Assembly: GCF_032931615.1 (NCBI RefSeq)
Contig: NZ_CP136759.1
Location: 1,984,001-2,048,000, forward strand
Direction of reading: 5' to 3'
From: Palleronia sp. LCG004
GTDB lineage: Bacteria > Pseudomonadota > Alphaproteobacteria > Rhodobacterales > Rhodobacteraceae
DNA length: 64,000 bases
Shown here one piece after another: positions 53,869 to 63,011 of this stretch. Both the position numbers and the translations under genes were made by a program. Below the pieces are notes generated by a model, which worked only from the letters and a program-made list of their open reading frames with translations, was not told where the DNA came from and did no database searches. Each line of letters starts with the position of its first letter. Within the stretch, counting starts at the first letter, position 1.

Positions 53869-54306
53869 TCACCGCGCCGCCTGCGCCTCGCGGATCTCGG
53901 CGGGCCATGTCGACTTGATGTACTCGACAACATCGCGGATCTCCCCTTCCGTGAGGATATCACCGAAGGCGGGCATGCCGCTCGGAAAATCCGCGACGCC
54001 TGCCCGCGCCATCATGCCCGCACCGCCGAGCGTCGTATAGTCGATCAGCGTGGCGTCGTCGTGGTGCCAGGTATGGCCCGTCTCGTCATGGGGCGGCGCG
54101 GGCAGGATACCGTCCGGCCCCGCCACCCGCCAGTCGGGCTGCCCCTCGAGCTCGGCCCCGTGGCACGCCGCGCATCGCGCATCGTAGATCGCGGCCCCGC
54201 GCGCCAGATCCACCCCCGCCGCCGCGACCGTGTCCGCCTGCCGCGTCGCGGCCCAGAGCGCCACGGCGGCAAGGCCGCCGCCCATGACCACAAAGGCGAT
54301 CCGCAT
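53869..54306 (-). CDS. Membrane-anchored or periplasmic cytochrome c (class I)
   Basis: 145 residues from the ATG at 54306. Hydrophobic N-terminus MRIAFVVMGGGLAAVALWAA is a signal or anchor. Single heme motif CAACH at 45-49; the distal ligand is probably the Met in PSGMPAFGDILTE. C-terminal helix EIRDVVEYIKSTWP. An insertion HDETGHTWHHDDATLIDYT between the heme site and the Met is typical of small cytochromes beside copper-resistance genes. GGAGAGACAGG precedes the ATG. Upstream of the MerR-type gene on the same strand. Confidence 0.85.
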   Translation of the reverse strand: MRIAFVVMGGGLAAVALWAATRQADTVAAAGVDLARGAAIYDARCAACHGAELEGQPDWRVAGPDGILPAPPHDETGHTWHHDDATLIDYTTLGGAGMMARAGVADFPSGMPAFGDILTEGEIRDVVEYIKSTWPAEIREAQAAR

Positions 54307-54587
54307 CCTGTCTCTCCGTATTCCAGGCTCTCTTTCACGGGGCCGGGTTCGATCGCCTGCCAGCGCTGGAAGGTCAAGCGGCCCGTGCCGCACGACATGC
54401 CGAAGGGGTCACAATCGGTTGACCCCCCTGCCGAAACGGGCGGTCGCGTTGCAAGATGGGGTGCGAGGTTGCTAATGGACCCGCACGGGCCGGCGGCCCG
54501 CCGGACCGGAGAGCGGCCTTTGGCGAAGACGATGACAGCGATAGTCCAGACCGCCGGCGCATCGACCGCCCGGCCACGGCACGCGCC

Positions 54588-56684
54588 GTGCTGAGTCTCC
54601 TGCGCACCCTGCTCGCGGCGATGCTCGTCGCCGGCCTGCCCGGCATCTCGGCCGCCGCGACCTCCGATCCGGTGAACTCTCCCGCGCTGTCGGCCGAACT
54701 CGTCACCGCGCAGAACGGGATCGCGCCCGACACGCGCACGATCTCGGCCGGCCTCGACATCACGCTCGAGGACGGCTGGAAGACCTACTGGCGGTCCCCC
54801 GGCGAGGTGGGCTTCGCCCCCGAGATCGACTGGGCCGCGTCCGAGAACGTCGCGGATGTCACGTTCCAATGGCCCGCGCCCGACCGTTTCACCGCCTTCG
54901 GGATCGAGAATATCGGCTATCACGACGAGGTTCTCTTCCCCCTCCTGATCGAACTCGAACGTCCCGGAGAGGCCGCGACGCTCGCCGCGGATGTCGAGCT
55001 TCTGGTCTGCTCGGACATCTGCATCCCGCAGACCTTCTCGCTGTCGCTCGACCTGCCGCTGGTGGACGGGTTCGACCAGGCCTCGGCCGATCGGATCGCC
55101 GCCTTCTCGGCTCGGGTGCCCCAGCCCGCCGAGACGGCCCGCGCCGTCGCCCATCGCGACCGGGATGCCACCACGCTGACCCTCTCGGTGACGAGCGATA
55201 CGCCCTTCGCCGACCCCGACGTCTTTCCCGAATTCGACCGCAACGTGGCCTTCGGCAAACCCGATCTGCGCCTCTCCGACGATGGCCGCACTCTCTGGGC
55301 GCGGCTCGACATGCGCGGGGCCGACGATCTGGGCGCATTGCCGCGCCTGACGGTCACCGACGGCGAGGCGCGCGCGCTGGCCCTCGCCCCCGCCAGCGTC
55401 GAGACTGCGCCCGAGCCGCCCTTCGCACTCGACGGCGGCGCCGCGCCCGGGATCGCCGCGCTCCTCTCCATCGCGCTGGTGGCGTTTCTGGGCGGTCTCG
55501 TGCTCAACGTCATGCCCTGCGTGCTGCCGGTCCTGTCGATCAAGCTGTCCTCGGCGATGAAATCGGGCGGCCGCGATCCCGCCGCGATCCGGGCGGGGTT
55601 CCTCGCCGCGGCGGCGGGCGTCATGGCCTTCATGTGGGCGCTCGCGGCCGTTCTCTTCGCGCTGCAACAGGCGGGCGCGGCCGTCGGCTGGGGCGTGCAG
55701 TTCCAGAACCCCGTCTTCCTCGCGCTGATCTTCGTCGTTCTCGCGGCCTTCGCGGCCAACATGTTCGGCGCGTTCGAGGTCAGCCTCCCCTCCTCCCTCC
55801 AGACCCGTCTGGCCGGAACGGGCGGGCGCGCCGGATACGGGGCGGATTTCCTGACGGGCATGTTCGGCGCGGTCCTCGCCACGCCATGCTCCGCACCGTT
55901 CCTCGGCACCGCGATCGCCTTCGCGCTTGCCGGACGCGGCATCGACATCGCGGTGGTCTTCACCGGGCTCGGCCTCGGGCTCGCCCTGCCATATCTCGCC
56001 GTCGCGGCGATGCCGCGGCTCGTCGCGATGATCCCGCGGCCCGGCCGCTGGATGCTCTGGATCCGCAGCGCGCTGGGCCTGCTGCTGCTCGGGACGGCGG
56101 GCTGGCTCTTCTGGGTGCTTCTGGGCGTCGCGGGCCGCGATGCGGCGCTCGCCGTGCTCGGCCTCTCGCTCGTGCTGGTCGCGGTGCTGTCGTGGTCGCG
56201 CCTCGCGCCCGTCCTGCGCTGGGGCGGCGTCGCGATCTTCGTGGCCCTACCCCTCGTCGCCGCCGGCACGCTCGCCGAAACGGGCGCGCGCGGGACGGTG
56301 ACGCAGACCACGATCCCCTGGACCGCGTTCGAGCGGGCCGAGATCGCGCGCCACGTCTCGCGGGGAGAGACGGTCTTCGTCGACGTGACCGCCGATTGGT
56401 GCCTGACCTGCATCGCCAACAAGACGCTGGTCCTCGAACGCGATCCGGTCAGCGACGCCCTGTCGGAGAACGGCATCGTCGCGATGCAGGCCGACTGGAC
56501 CCGCCCCGACGAGGGGATCTCCCGCTATCTCGAAAGTTTCGGTCGGTACGGCATCCCGTTCAACGTCGTCTACGGCCCCGACGCCCCCGAGGGCATCGTC
56601 CTGTCGGAAGTGCTGAGCGGCGATGCCGTCCTCGCGGCGATCGAACGGGCGGGCGGCCCCACCCGGCAGGCCGAGGCGCGATAG
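54588..56684 (+). CDS. scsB: DsbD/ScsB-family protein-disulfide reductase
   Basis: 698 residues from a GTG at 54588, chosen because it gives a proper signal peptide (VLSLLRTLLAAMLVAG to SAAA). Order: periplasmic N-terminal domain with a cysteine pair CSDIC; eight-helix membrane core with MPCVLPVLSIK and ATPCSAPFLGTA, whose cysteines shuttle electrons; C-terminal thioredoxin domain with WCLTC. It carries reducing power from cytoplasmic thioredoxin to the periplasm. ScsB proteins are linked to copper tolerance, which fits the CueR-like gene nearby. The start is uncertain: an upstream ATG at 54456 and a later ATG at 54621 exist. Confidence 0.85.
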   Translation: MLSLLRTLLAAMLVAGLPGISAAATSDPVNSPALSAELVTAQNGIAPDTRTISAGLDITLEDGWKTYWRSPGEVGFAPEIDWAASENVADVTFQWPAPDRFTAFGIENIGYHDEVLFPLLIELERPGEAATLAADVELLVCSDICIPQTFSLSLDLPLVDGFDQASADRIAAFSARVPQPAETARAVAHRDRDATTLTLSVTSDTPFADPDVFPEFDRNVAFGKPDLRLSDDGRTLWARLDMRGADDLGALPRLTVTDGEARALALAPASVETAPEPPFALDGGAAPGIAALLSIALVAFLGGLVLNVMPCVLPVLSIKLSSAMKSGGRDPAAIRAGFLAAAAGVMAFMWALAAVLFALQQAGAAVGWGVQFQNPVFLALIFVVLAAFAANMFGAFEVSLPSSLQTRLAGTGGRAGYGADFLTGMFGAVLATPCSAPFLGTAIAFALAGRGIDIAVVFTGLGLGLALPYLAVAAMPRLVAMIPRPGRWMLWIRSALGLLLLGTAGWLFWVLLGVAGRDAALAVLGLSLVLVAVLSWSRLAPVLRWGGVAIFVALPLVAAGTLAETGARGTVTQTTIPWTAFERAEIARHVSRGETVFVDVTADWCLTCIANKTLVLERDPVSDALSENGIVAMQADWTRPDEGISRYLESFGRYGIPFNVVYGPDAPEGIVLSEVLSGDAVLAAIERAGGPTRQAEAR

Positions 56685-56777
56685 TCCCGACACGCGTCGA
56701 TTTCGTCTATGCGCGGCGGATCGCGAATGGCATCACCGCCCGAGACCGTTGTCCCTCATGCGCGATGTGAACCTGGA

Positions 56778-57662
56778 ATGAAGAAATACTGCCTGACCGT
56801 CGATTGCCACTCACGTCGCGGGATCGTGGCCGCGATCGCGGCCTACCTCGCGAGGAACGGGTGCAACATCACCGACAGTTCGCAATTCGACGATACCGAG
56901 ACCGGGCATTTCTTCATGCGCGTGAGCTTCGTCTCCGAAGAGGGCGCGACGCTCGACGATCTGAGGCAGGGCTTCGACGAGACGGCCGTTCCGCTGGACC
57001 TCAACTGGCAGATGCACGACGAATCCGTGAAGATGAAGGTCATCATCATGGTCTCGCGCTTCGGGCATTGCCTGAACGACCTGCTCTACCGCTGCCGGAT
57101 CGGCGCGCTGCCGATCGAGATCGTGGCCGTGATCTCGAACCACATGGATTACCAGAAGCTCGTCGTGAACCACGACATCCCGTTCCATTGCATCCGCGTG
57201 ACGAAGGAGAACAAGCCCGAGGCCGAGGCCGCCATCATGCGCGTCGTGGAGGAGACCGAGGCCGAACTGATCGTGCTGGCGCGCTACATGCAGATCCTGT
57301 CGGACGAGATGTGCAGGCGGATGTCGGGCCGGATCATCAACATCCACCATTCCTTCCTGCCGAGCTTCAAGGGCGCGAACCCCTACAAGCAGGCCTTCGA
57401 CAGGGGCGTGAAGCTGATCGGCGCGACCTCGCACTACGTGACCAGCGATCTCGACGAGGGGCCGATCATCGAGCAGGACACGATCCGCGTGACCCATGCC
57501 CAGAGTCCGATGGACTACGTCTCGCTCGGCCGCGACGTCGAGGCGCAGGTGCTGGCGCGGGCGGTTCACGCCCACGCCCATCATCGCGCCTTCGTCAACG
57601 GCACCAAGACCGTCGTCTTCCCGTCCTCGCCCGGCAGCCACTCGTCCGAGAGGATGGGCTGA
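56778..57662 (+). CDS. purU: Formyltetrahydrofolate deformylase PurU
   Basis: Hydrolyses 10-formyl-THF to formate and THF, balancing one-carbon pools. N-terminal ACT-like domain (about 1-85; KKYCLTVDCHSRRGIVAAI) and C-terminal formyltransferase domain. Catalytic features: NIHHSFLPSFKGANPY with its His, and GATSHYVTSDLDEGPII with the key Asp. The length of 294 residues is usual. Ends 6 bases from the stop of the convergent SDR gene. Confidence 0.94.
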   Translation: MKKYCLTVDCHSRRGIVAAIAAYLARNGCNITDSSQFDDTETGHFFMRVSFVSEEGATLDDLRQGFDETAVPLDLNWQMHDESVKMKVIIMVSRFGHCLNDLLYRCRIGALPIEIVAVISNHMDYQKLVVNHDIPFHCIRVTKENKPEAEAAIMRVVEETEAELIVLARYMQILSDEMCRRMSGRIINIHHSFLPSFKGANPYKQAFDRGVKLIGATSHYVTSDLDEGPIIEQDTIRVTHAQSPMDYVSLGRDVEAQVLARAVHAHAHHRAFVNGTKTVVFPSSPGSHSSERMG

Positions 57663-57668
57663 GGGCCG

Positions 57669-58409
57669 TCAGCCCCGCCCGATGAAGGGCATCGCGCTCG
57701 CCATCACGGTCAGGAACTGCACGTTCGCCTCGAGCGGCAGCGTCGCCATGTGCAGGACCGAGCTCGCCACGTGGCTCGCATCCATGACCGGCTCGACCTT
57801 GCGGCTGCCATCGGCCTGCGGCACGCCCTTCGTCATCTTCTCGGCCATGTCGGTCAGCGCGTTGCCGATGTCGATCTGACCGCAGGCGATGTCGAAGGGC
57901 CGCCCGTCGAGGCTGACCGTCCGCGTGAGGCCGGTCACGGCGTGTTTCGACATCGTGTAGGCCGCCGATCCCGGTCGCGGCACATGCGCCGAGATCGAGC
58001 CGTTGTTGATGATGCGTCCGCCCTGCGGGTCCTGCCGCCGCATGAGCCCGAAGGCCGCGCGCGCGCAGATGAACATGCCGGTGATGTTGACGTCGCAGAG
58101 CTTGCGGAAATCGGCGACCGCGATCTCGTCGAGCGTGCCGTCGGCGATGTTCATGCCCGCATTGTTGAAGAGCACGTCGAGCCGGCCCCATTCCTGCGCG
58201 ACCTTCACGAAGGCCTCGGTCACCGCGTTCTCGTCGGTGACGTCGAGCGGCAGGATCAGCGTGCTGTCCTCGTGCCCCTCGGCCGTCTCGCGCAGCGCCT
58301 CCTCGCGCCGCCCGACAAGCGCGACGTTCCACCCCTCGTCGAGGAACGTGCGCGCGGTCGTCCGGCCGATACCGCTGCTCGCGCCGGTGATGAGAATGTT
58401 GCGTGTCAT
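57669..58409 (-). CDS. Short-chain dehydrogenase/reductase
   Basis: 246 residues, classical SDR. Cofactor loop TGASSGIG (8-15), NNAG (82-85), catalytic Ser138, Tyr151 and Lys155 (YTMSK). An Arg-Arg pair after the second strand (LVGRREEA) suggests NADP preference. The C-terminus retains VQFLTVMASAMPFIGRG. It begins 9 bases after the stop of the sugar-acid dehydratase, so the two are an operon; oxidation of a sugar or sugar lactone precursor is a reasonable role, the substrate is not known. Confidence 0.85.
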   Translation of the reverse strand: MTRNILITGASSGIGRTTARTFLDEGWNVALVGRREEALRETAEGHEDSTLILPLDVTDENAVTEAFVKVAQEWGRLDVLFNNAGMNIADGTLDEIAVADFRKLCDVNITGMFICARAAFGLMRRQDPQGGRIINNGSISAHVPRPGSAAYTMSKHAVTGLTRTVSLDGRPFDIACGQIDIGNALTDMAEKMTKGVPQADGSRKVEPVMDASHVASSVLHMATLPLEANVQFLTVMASAMPFIGRG

Positions 58410-58418
58410 CGAAGCTCC

Positions 58419-60200
58419 TCAGTGATTGTCGCGCGGAAGGCTTTCGCGGATCCGCTGATAGGCCGTGGCGAGTTCGAGGCACCCGCCCTGCGCCAGCTGA
58501 CCGACATGGGTGCGGTAGATCTCCTCCCACGGCGTCTGGTGGACGAGCTCGGGCGGCTGCCAGGCGGCCTTGCGCGCCTCCCATTCGTCCTCGGGGACGA
58601 GCGCGTTCAACGTGCCCGCATTGAGGTCGAGCTTCACCCTGTCGCCCGTCCTGAGATAGGCGAGCCCGCCGCCCACCGCCGCCTCGGGCGAGGCGTTGAG
58701 GATCGAGGGGCTCTCGGAGGTGCCCGATTGCCGTCCGTCGCCCACCGTCGGCAGGTGGACGATCCCGCGGCGCAGCACCTCGTCGGGCGGCTGCATGTTC
58801 ACGACCTCGGCCGATCCGGGATAGCCGACGCAGCCGACCCCCCGGATGAACAGGATCGTCGTGTCGTCGATCTCGAGCGTCACGTCGTTGATCCGGTCGT
58901 GATAATCCTCGGGCCCCTCGAAGACGACGGCGCGCGCCTCGTAGGTCCCCTCGCTGCCCGGCGTGTCGATGTAGCGCTTGCGGAAATCCTCGGAGATCAC
59001 GCTCGTCTTCATCAACGCGGAATCGAAGAGGTTGCCCGACAGCACCACGAAACCCGCATTGGGGCGCAGCGGCTTGTCGTAGGTCGTGATGACGTCGTGG
59101 TCGGCACTGTCGCGACCGGCGATGTTCTCGCCCATCGTCCGGCCCGTCACCGTCATGCACCCTTCGTGGATGCGCCCCGCCTTGGCGAGTTCGGCCATGA
59201 TCGCGGGCACCCCGCCCGCACGCTGGAACGATTCGCCCAGATAGGCCCCGGCGGGCTGCATGTTGAGCATGAGCGGCACGTCGTAGCCGATCTTCTGCCA
59301 GTCCGTCACGTCGAGCTCGACGCCCGCATGGCGCGCGATCGCCTGCAGGTGCGGGGGCGCGTTGGTCGATCCGCCGATGGCCGAATTCACCACGATCGCG
59401 TTCTCGAACGCCTCGCGCGTCAGGATGTCCGACGGCTTGAGATCCTCGTAGGCCATCGCGACGATGCGCTTGCCGGTCTCGTAGGCCATCTCCATCCGCT
59501 CGCGGAACGGGGCCGGAATGGCCGAACAGCCGGTCAGCGACATGCCCAGCGCCTCGGCCATCGCGTTCATCGTGCTGGCCGTGCCCATCGTGTTGCAATG
59601 GCCCATCGACGGGGCCGAGGCACAGGCGCGGTCCATGAACTCGTCATAGTCGATCTTGCCCTCCGCAAGCAGGCGCCGTCCCTCCCAGATGACGCCGCCC
59701 GATCCCACGCGCTTGCCCTTCCACCACCCGTCGAGCATCGGCCCGCCGTTGAGGGTGATCGCCGGGATGTCCATCGTGGCCGCGCCCATCAGCATGGCGG
59801 GCGTGGTCTTGTCGCACCCGGTCGTCAGCACCACCGCGTCGATCGGATAGCCGTGCAGCACCTCGACCAGGCCCAGATAGCTCAGGTTCCGGTCGAGCGC
59901 GGCGGTCGGCCGCTTGCCCGTCTCCTGGATCGGATGGACCGGGAATTCCATCGGGATGCCGCCGCCGTCGCGGATGCCGCTCTTGATCCGGTCCATGAGA
60001 AAGACGTGGATCTTGTTGCAGGGCGCGAGATCGCTGCCCGTCTGCGCGATGCCGATGATCGGCTTGCCCGATTGCAGCTCGGAGCGGTTGAACTGCTGGT
60101 TCTGGTAGCGTTCCAGATAGAGGGCGGTCATGCCCGGATTGTTCGGGTTGTCGAACCATTCCTGCGAGCGGAATTGCTTGTTTGCGCGCGTATCGGCCAT
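58419..60200 (-). CDS. xylD: IlvD/Edd-family sugar-acid dehydratase, XylD-like
   Basis: 593 residues. Removes water from an aldonic acid to give a 2-keto-3-deoxy acid. Fe-S ligands Cys61 (in GSDLAPCNKIH), Cys129 (TTGCDKTTPA) and Cys202 (SMGHCNTMGTAS). The sequence is close throughout to Caulobacter xylonate dehydratase XylD, including LDRNLSYLGLVE and the C-terminal ELATAYQRIRESLPRDNH. D-xylonate or a related aldonate is therefore the likely substrate. A TTTGGTATACCAAA operator lies 54 bases upstream of the ATG. An upstream ATG at 60335 is rejected since it would lie across the operator. Confidence 0.88.
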   Translation of the reverse strand: MADTRANKQFRSQEWFDNPNNPGMTALYLERYQNQQFNRSELQSGKPIIGIAQTGSDLAPCNKIHVFLMDRIKSGIRDGGGIPMEFPVHPIQETGKRPTAALDRNLSYLGLVEVLHGYPIDAVVLTTGCDKTTPAMLMGAATMDIPAITLNGGPMLDGWWKGKRVGSGGVIWEGRRLLAEGKIDYDEFMDRACASAPSMGHCNTMGTASTMNAMAEALGMSLTGCSAIPAPFRERMEMAYETGKRIVAMAYEDLKPSDILTREAFENAIVVNSAIGGSTNAPPHLQAIARHAGVELDVTDWQKIGYDVPLMLNMQPAGAYLGESFQRAGGVPAIMAELAKAGRIHEGCMTVTGRTMGENIAGRDSADHDVITTYDKPLRPNAGFVVLSGNLFDSALMKTSVISEDFRKRYIDTPGSEGTYEARAVVFEGPEDYHDRINDVTLEIDDTTILFIRGVGCVGYPGSAEVVNMQPPDEVLRRGIVHLPTVGDGRQSGTSESPSILNASPEAAVGGGLAYLRTGDRVKLDLNAGTLNALVPEDEWEARKAAWQPPELVHQTPWEEIYRTHVGQLAQGGCLELATAYQRIRESLPRDNH

Positions 60201-60253
60201 GTCATCTCCTCTTCGGGCGACCTCCATGCCGTCCGCCCGATCGCATATTCCCG

Positions 60254-60267
60254 TTTGGTATACCAAA
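60254..60267. promoter_or_regulatory. Palindromic operator upstream of the dehydratase gene
   Basis: TTTGGTATACCAAA, a perfect 14-base palindrome, 54 bases before the dehydratase ATG. The same sequence occurs at 62983-62996. TTGGTATACCAA cores are typical of GntR/FadR-family regulators of hexuronate and sugar-acid genes (UxuR/ExuR type). Confidence 0.8.
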
Positions 60268-60408
60268 TTGCAAGGGACAATCCGCGCGGCGCGACCCGGC
60301 GATCCCGAAGCCGCCCGGGACCGGCGCAGGTTCACCTGCCCCGCCCTCGCGGCACGCGACCCTTTCTAGAGGCATGACGGGGCGGAGCGCCCCGCAGGAT
60401 TTAACGGA

Positions 60409-61299
60409 TCATGCGAAGGCCGATTTCGCGCCGCCCGACCGCTGCATCCCGAAGATCGAGCTCGTATCCCCGGCGGGCGGCAGCGGCATCGTGACCGGCA
60501 CCTCCTTCAGTCGCGGCGAAAGGCAGGGGCTGCCCGCGATGGTGCGGTCCTGAAGGTCCTCCCAGAACCGCCGCTGGCCGAGTTCGTGGATATACGAATT
60601 CGCGCCCAGGATCGGCCAGGCATCGGCCGCCGCGCATTCGAAGAAGAGGATGAGCCGCGGCCGGTCCGACACGTTCGGGGCCGATCCGTGCAGCAGCCGC
60701 GCGTGATGCACGCTCATGCTGCCCGCCCTGCCCGTCAGCGTCACGGCCCGGTCCCGCTCGAAAAGCGGATCCGCGGGGTCGATCGCACCGCAGAAGACGC
60801 CGTTCGCGCGATGATCGAGGATCGGCCCGCGATGCGTGCCGGGAATGACCATCAGCGGCCCGTTCTCCTCGTCCACGTCGTCGAGCATCAGGCCCACGGC
60901 CAGCAGATCGTCGTTGGTATGCGGATAGAAGGCCCAGTCCTGGTGCCACTCGACCGCCGCGCCGCCGCCCGGTGCCTTGGTGTTGAGCTTCGACGTCAGC
61001 AGCGTCACGTCGGCCCCCAGCAGGTCGGTCAGCACCTCCGTCACGCCCGAGGATCGCAGCGCGTCGTCGAAACAGGCATGGCGCTTGTGCGGCAGCTTGA
61101 TCCGCGTGAGTTTGGGCTGCTCCCGCGAATGCCCGCGATCGAGATCGTAGACCGCGTCGCTCTCGCTCACCTCGCGCGACGCCTCGATCAGGTCGCGCGT
61201 GACCGATCGCATGGTCCCGAGCTGCTCCTCCGTCACGACGTTCTCGACCATCAGATATCCGTCTTCCGCATAGGACGCCTTCTGCGTGTCGCTCAGCAT
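60409..61299 (-). CDS. Phytanoyl-CoA dioxygenase (PhyH) family protein
   Basis: 296 residues from the ATG at 61299, chosen over 61317 because GGGAGGGG sits 5-10 bases before it. Fe(II)/2-oxoglutarate oxygenase: metal ligands His119 and Asp121 (WHQDW) and distal His204 in LLHGSAPN; Arg214 (RPRL) would bind 2-oxoglutarate. Family members hydroxylate fatty acids, ectoine-like or other small molecules; substrate unknown. Divergent from the LysE gene and placed inside the sugar-acid region. Confidence 0.87.
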   Translation of the reverse strand: MLSDTQKASYAEDGYLMVENVVTEEQLGTMRSVTRDLIEASREVSESDAVYDLDRGHSREQPKLTRIKLPHKRHACFDDALRSSGVTEVLTDLLGADVTLLTSKLNTKAPGGGAAVEWHQDWAFYPHTNDDLLAVGLMLDDVDEENGPLMVIPGTHRGPILDHRANGVFCGAIDPADPLFERDRAVTLTGRAGSMSVHHARLLHGSAPNVSDRPRLILFFECAAADAWPILGANSYIHELGQRRFWEDLQDRTIAGSPCLSPRLKEVPVTMPLPPAGDTSSIFGMQRSGGAKSAFA

Positions 61300-61408
61300 C
61301 TGCCCCTCCCGGCCCATGTTGACACCGCCCCCGAGGAACGGTTTCCTCCCCGGACGCTACATCAGTTCGGCGACAGCGCAAGAATGCGGGCCCGCCGCGC
61401 CCCTCGCC

Positions 61409-62020
61409 ATGGATCGCCCGATGCTGACATTCGCGGCCGCCGTCTTCTTCCTCATCATCACGCCCGGACCGGGGGTCCTCTCGGCGGCCGGGATGGGGTC
61501 GGGCTACGGCTTCCGCGCGGGGCTGCGATACCTCGTCGGGCTCTTCGTCGGCACGAACCTCGTCGCGATCGCGGTCATCACCGGGCTCGGCGCGATCGTG
61601 CTGTCGGTGCCGTGGCTGAGGTGGATCCTGATGATCGCCTCGGTGGGCTACCTGCTCTATCTCGCCGTCCGCATCGCGACCGCCGGCAGCCGCATCGCCT
61701 TCGTCGAAAGCACGCGCGCCCCCGGCATGGGCGCGGGGCTTCTGCTGCAGGCGATCAATCCCAAGGCCTACGCGGTCAACACCACGCTCTTCGCGGGCTT
61801 TCCCTATGCCGCCGACAGCTATGCCTTCGAGGTGGCGAGCAAGCTCGTCATCACCAACGCGATCTGGATTCCGATCCATCTCGCCTGGCTCTGGGCCGGC
61901 GCGTCCTTGCACCGGCTCGCATTGGATGAGACGACACAGCGACGCATCAACTACGCCATGGCCGCCTCGATGCTTGCGGTGGTCGCCCTGGCCCTGATTT
62001 CCGGAACGAGACAGACATGA
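61409..62020 (+). CDS. LysE/RhtB-family exporter
   Basis: About 203 residues with five or six hydrophobic segments. LIITPGPGVLSAAGMGSGYG near the N-terminus is the family signature; INPKAYAVNTTLFAGF is the second conserved stretch. Members export amino acids or related small solutes. Its stop overlaps the kinase start by four bases (ATGA), so export and kinase are coupled. The ATG at 61421 is an alternative start. Confidence 0.85.
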   Translation: MDRPMLTFAAAVFFLIITPGPGVLSAAGMGSGYGFRAGLRYLVGLFVGTNLVAIAVITGLGAIVLSVPWLRWILMIASVGYLLYLAVRIATAGSRIAFVESTRAPGMGAGLLLQAINPKAYAVNTTLFAGFPYAADSYAFEVASKLVITNAIWIPIHLAWLWAGASLHRLALDETTQRRINYAMAASMLAVVALALISGTRQT

Positions 62021-62931
62021 CGAGCGAACGCAGCTTCCTTTCCATCGGCGAATGCATGGTCGAACTCGCCCAGACCGGGTCCGACACCTATCGGCGCGGC
62101 TTTGCGGGCGACACGTTCAACACCGCCTGGTACGCGCGCAGGCTCCTGCCCGACGAATGGCGCGTCTCCTACGGAAGCTGCATCGGCACCGACGCCGTGT
62201 CCGAGGAGATGGCCGCCTTCATGGAGGCCGAGGGCATCGACACCACGACCCTGCGCCGCGTCCCCGACCGCAGCGTCGGGCTCTACATGATCTCGACCGA
62301 AGGGGGCGAGCGCAGCTTCTCCTACTGGCGCTCGCAATCGGCCGCGCGGCTTCTGGCCGACGATTCGGGCTGGCTCGACGAGGTGCTGGGCAGCCGCGAC
62401 TACGTCCACCTCTCGGGCATCACGCTCGCCATCCTTCCCGCCGCCCAGCGCAGCAACCTCTGCAACGCGCTCAAGCGCGCGCGCGAGGGCGGGACCTTCG
62501 TCTCGTTCGACACCAATCTCAGGCCCCGCCTCTGGGAGGACGAAAAGACGATGCGGGAGGGCCTCACCATGGGGGCCGAGGCCGCCGATCTGGTCCTGCC
62601 GAGCTTCGACGAGGAGACCGGGCTCTTCGGCGACCCGACCCCCGCCGACACGGTCGCGCGATACCGCGCGGGCGGCGCGCGCATGGTCGTCGTCAAGAAC
62701 GGCGGCGAGGACGTGACGCTCTGGTCGGCGGACGGCACCGACACGGCGCTGTCGCCCGAGCGCGTCGCCGATCCGGTCGACACCACCGCCGCCGGCGACA
62801 GCTTCGCGGCTGCGGTGCTGGCCGGGCTCGCCACCGGCAAATCGCTCGAGGACGCGGTCGCCGTGGCGATGATCCTCTCGGCCAAGGTCATCCGCAGCCA
62901 CGGCGCGCTCGCCCCGGCGATCTTCGACTGA
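62017..62931 (+). CDS. kdgK: 2-Keto-3-deoxygluconate kinase (PfkB family)
   Basis: 304 residues, ribokinase fold. N-terminus FLSIGECMVELAQTGSDTYRRGFAGDTFNTAWYARR matches KdgK-type kinases in pattern. The catalytic base is Asp261 in TTAAGDSFAAA, and DTNLRPRLW binds the sugar acid region. It would phosphorylate the 2-keto-3-deoxy acid made by a dehydratase such as the one at 58419, leading to KDPG; the aldolase is not in the window. Coupled to the LysE gene by a four-base overlap. Confidence 0.88.
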   Translation: MTSERSFLSIGECMVELAQTGSDTYRRGFAGDTFNTAWYARRLLPDEWRVSYGSCIGTDAVSEEMAAFMEAEGIDTTTLRRVPDRSVGLYMISTEGGERSFSYWRSQSAARLLADDSGWLDEVLGSRDYVHLSGITLAILPAAQRSNLCNALKRAREGGTFVSFDTNLRPRLWEDEKTMREGLTMGAEAADLVLPSFDEETGLFGDPTPADTVARYRAGGARMVVVKNGGEDVTLWSADGTDTALSPERVADPVDTTAAGDSFAAAVLAGLATGKSLEDAVAVAMILSAKVIRSHGALAPAIFD

Positions 62932-62982
62932 GCGCGGGGGGCACCGGCGGGGTTTCCCCTTGAAACTCCGCGCCGTCCGCGC

Positions 62983-62996
62983 TTTGGTATACCAAA
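62983..62996. promoter_or_regulatory. Palindromic operator upstream of the threonate-type dehydrogenase
   Basis: TTTGGTATACCAAA, identical to the site at 60254-60267. It ends 15 bases before the ATG at 63012 and 2 bases before the Shine-Dalgarno GGGAGG, so bound protein would block transcription of this gene. Confidence 0.8.
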
Positions 62997-63011
62997 CCGG
63001 GAGGATTGGGA

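Noticed and set aside
54045-55667. Minus-strand frame through the region upstream of the cytochrome c gene
   Set aside because: A short stretch looks protein-like, but the frame runs antisense through scsB and out of frame into the cytochrome gene with no start signal of its own; considered noncoding.
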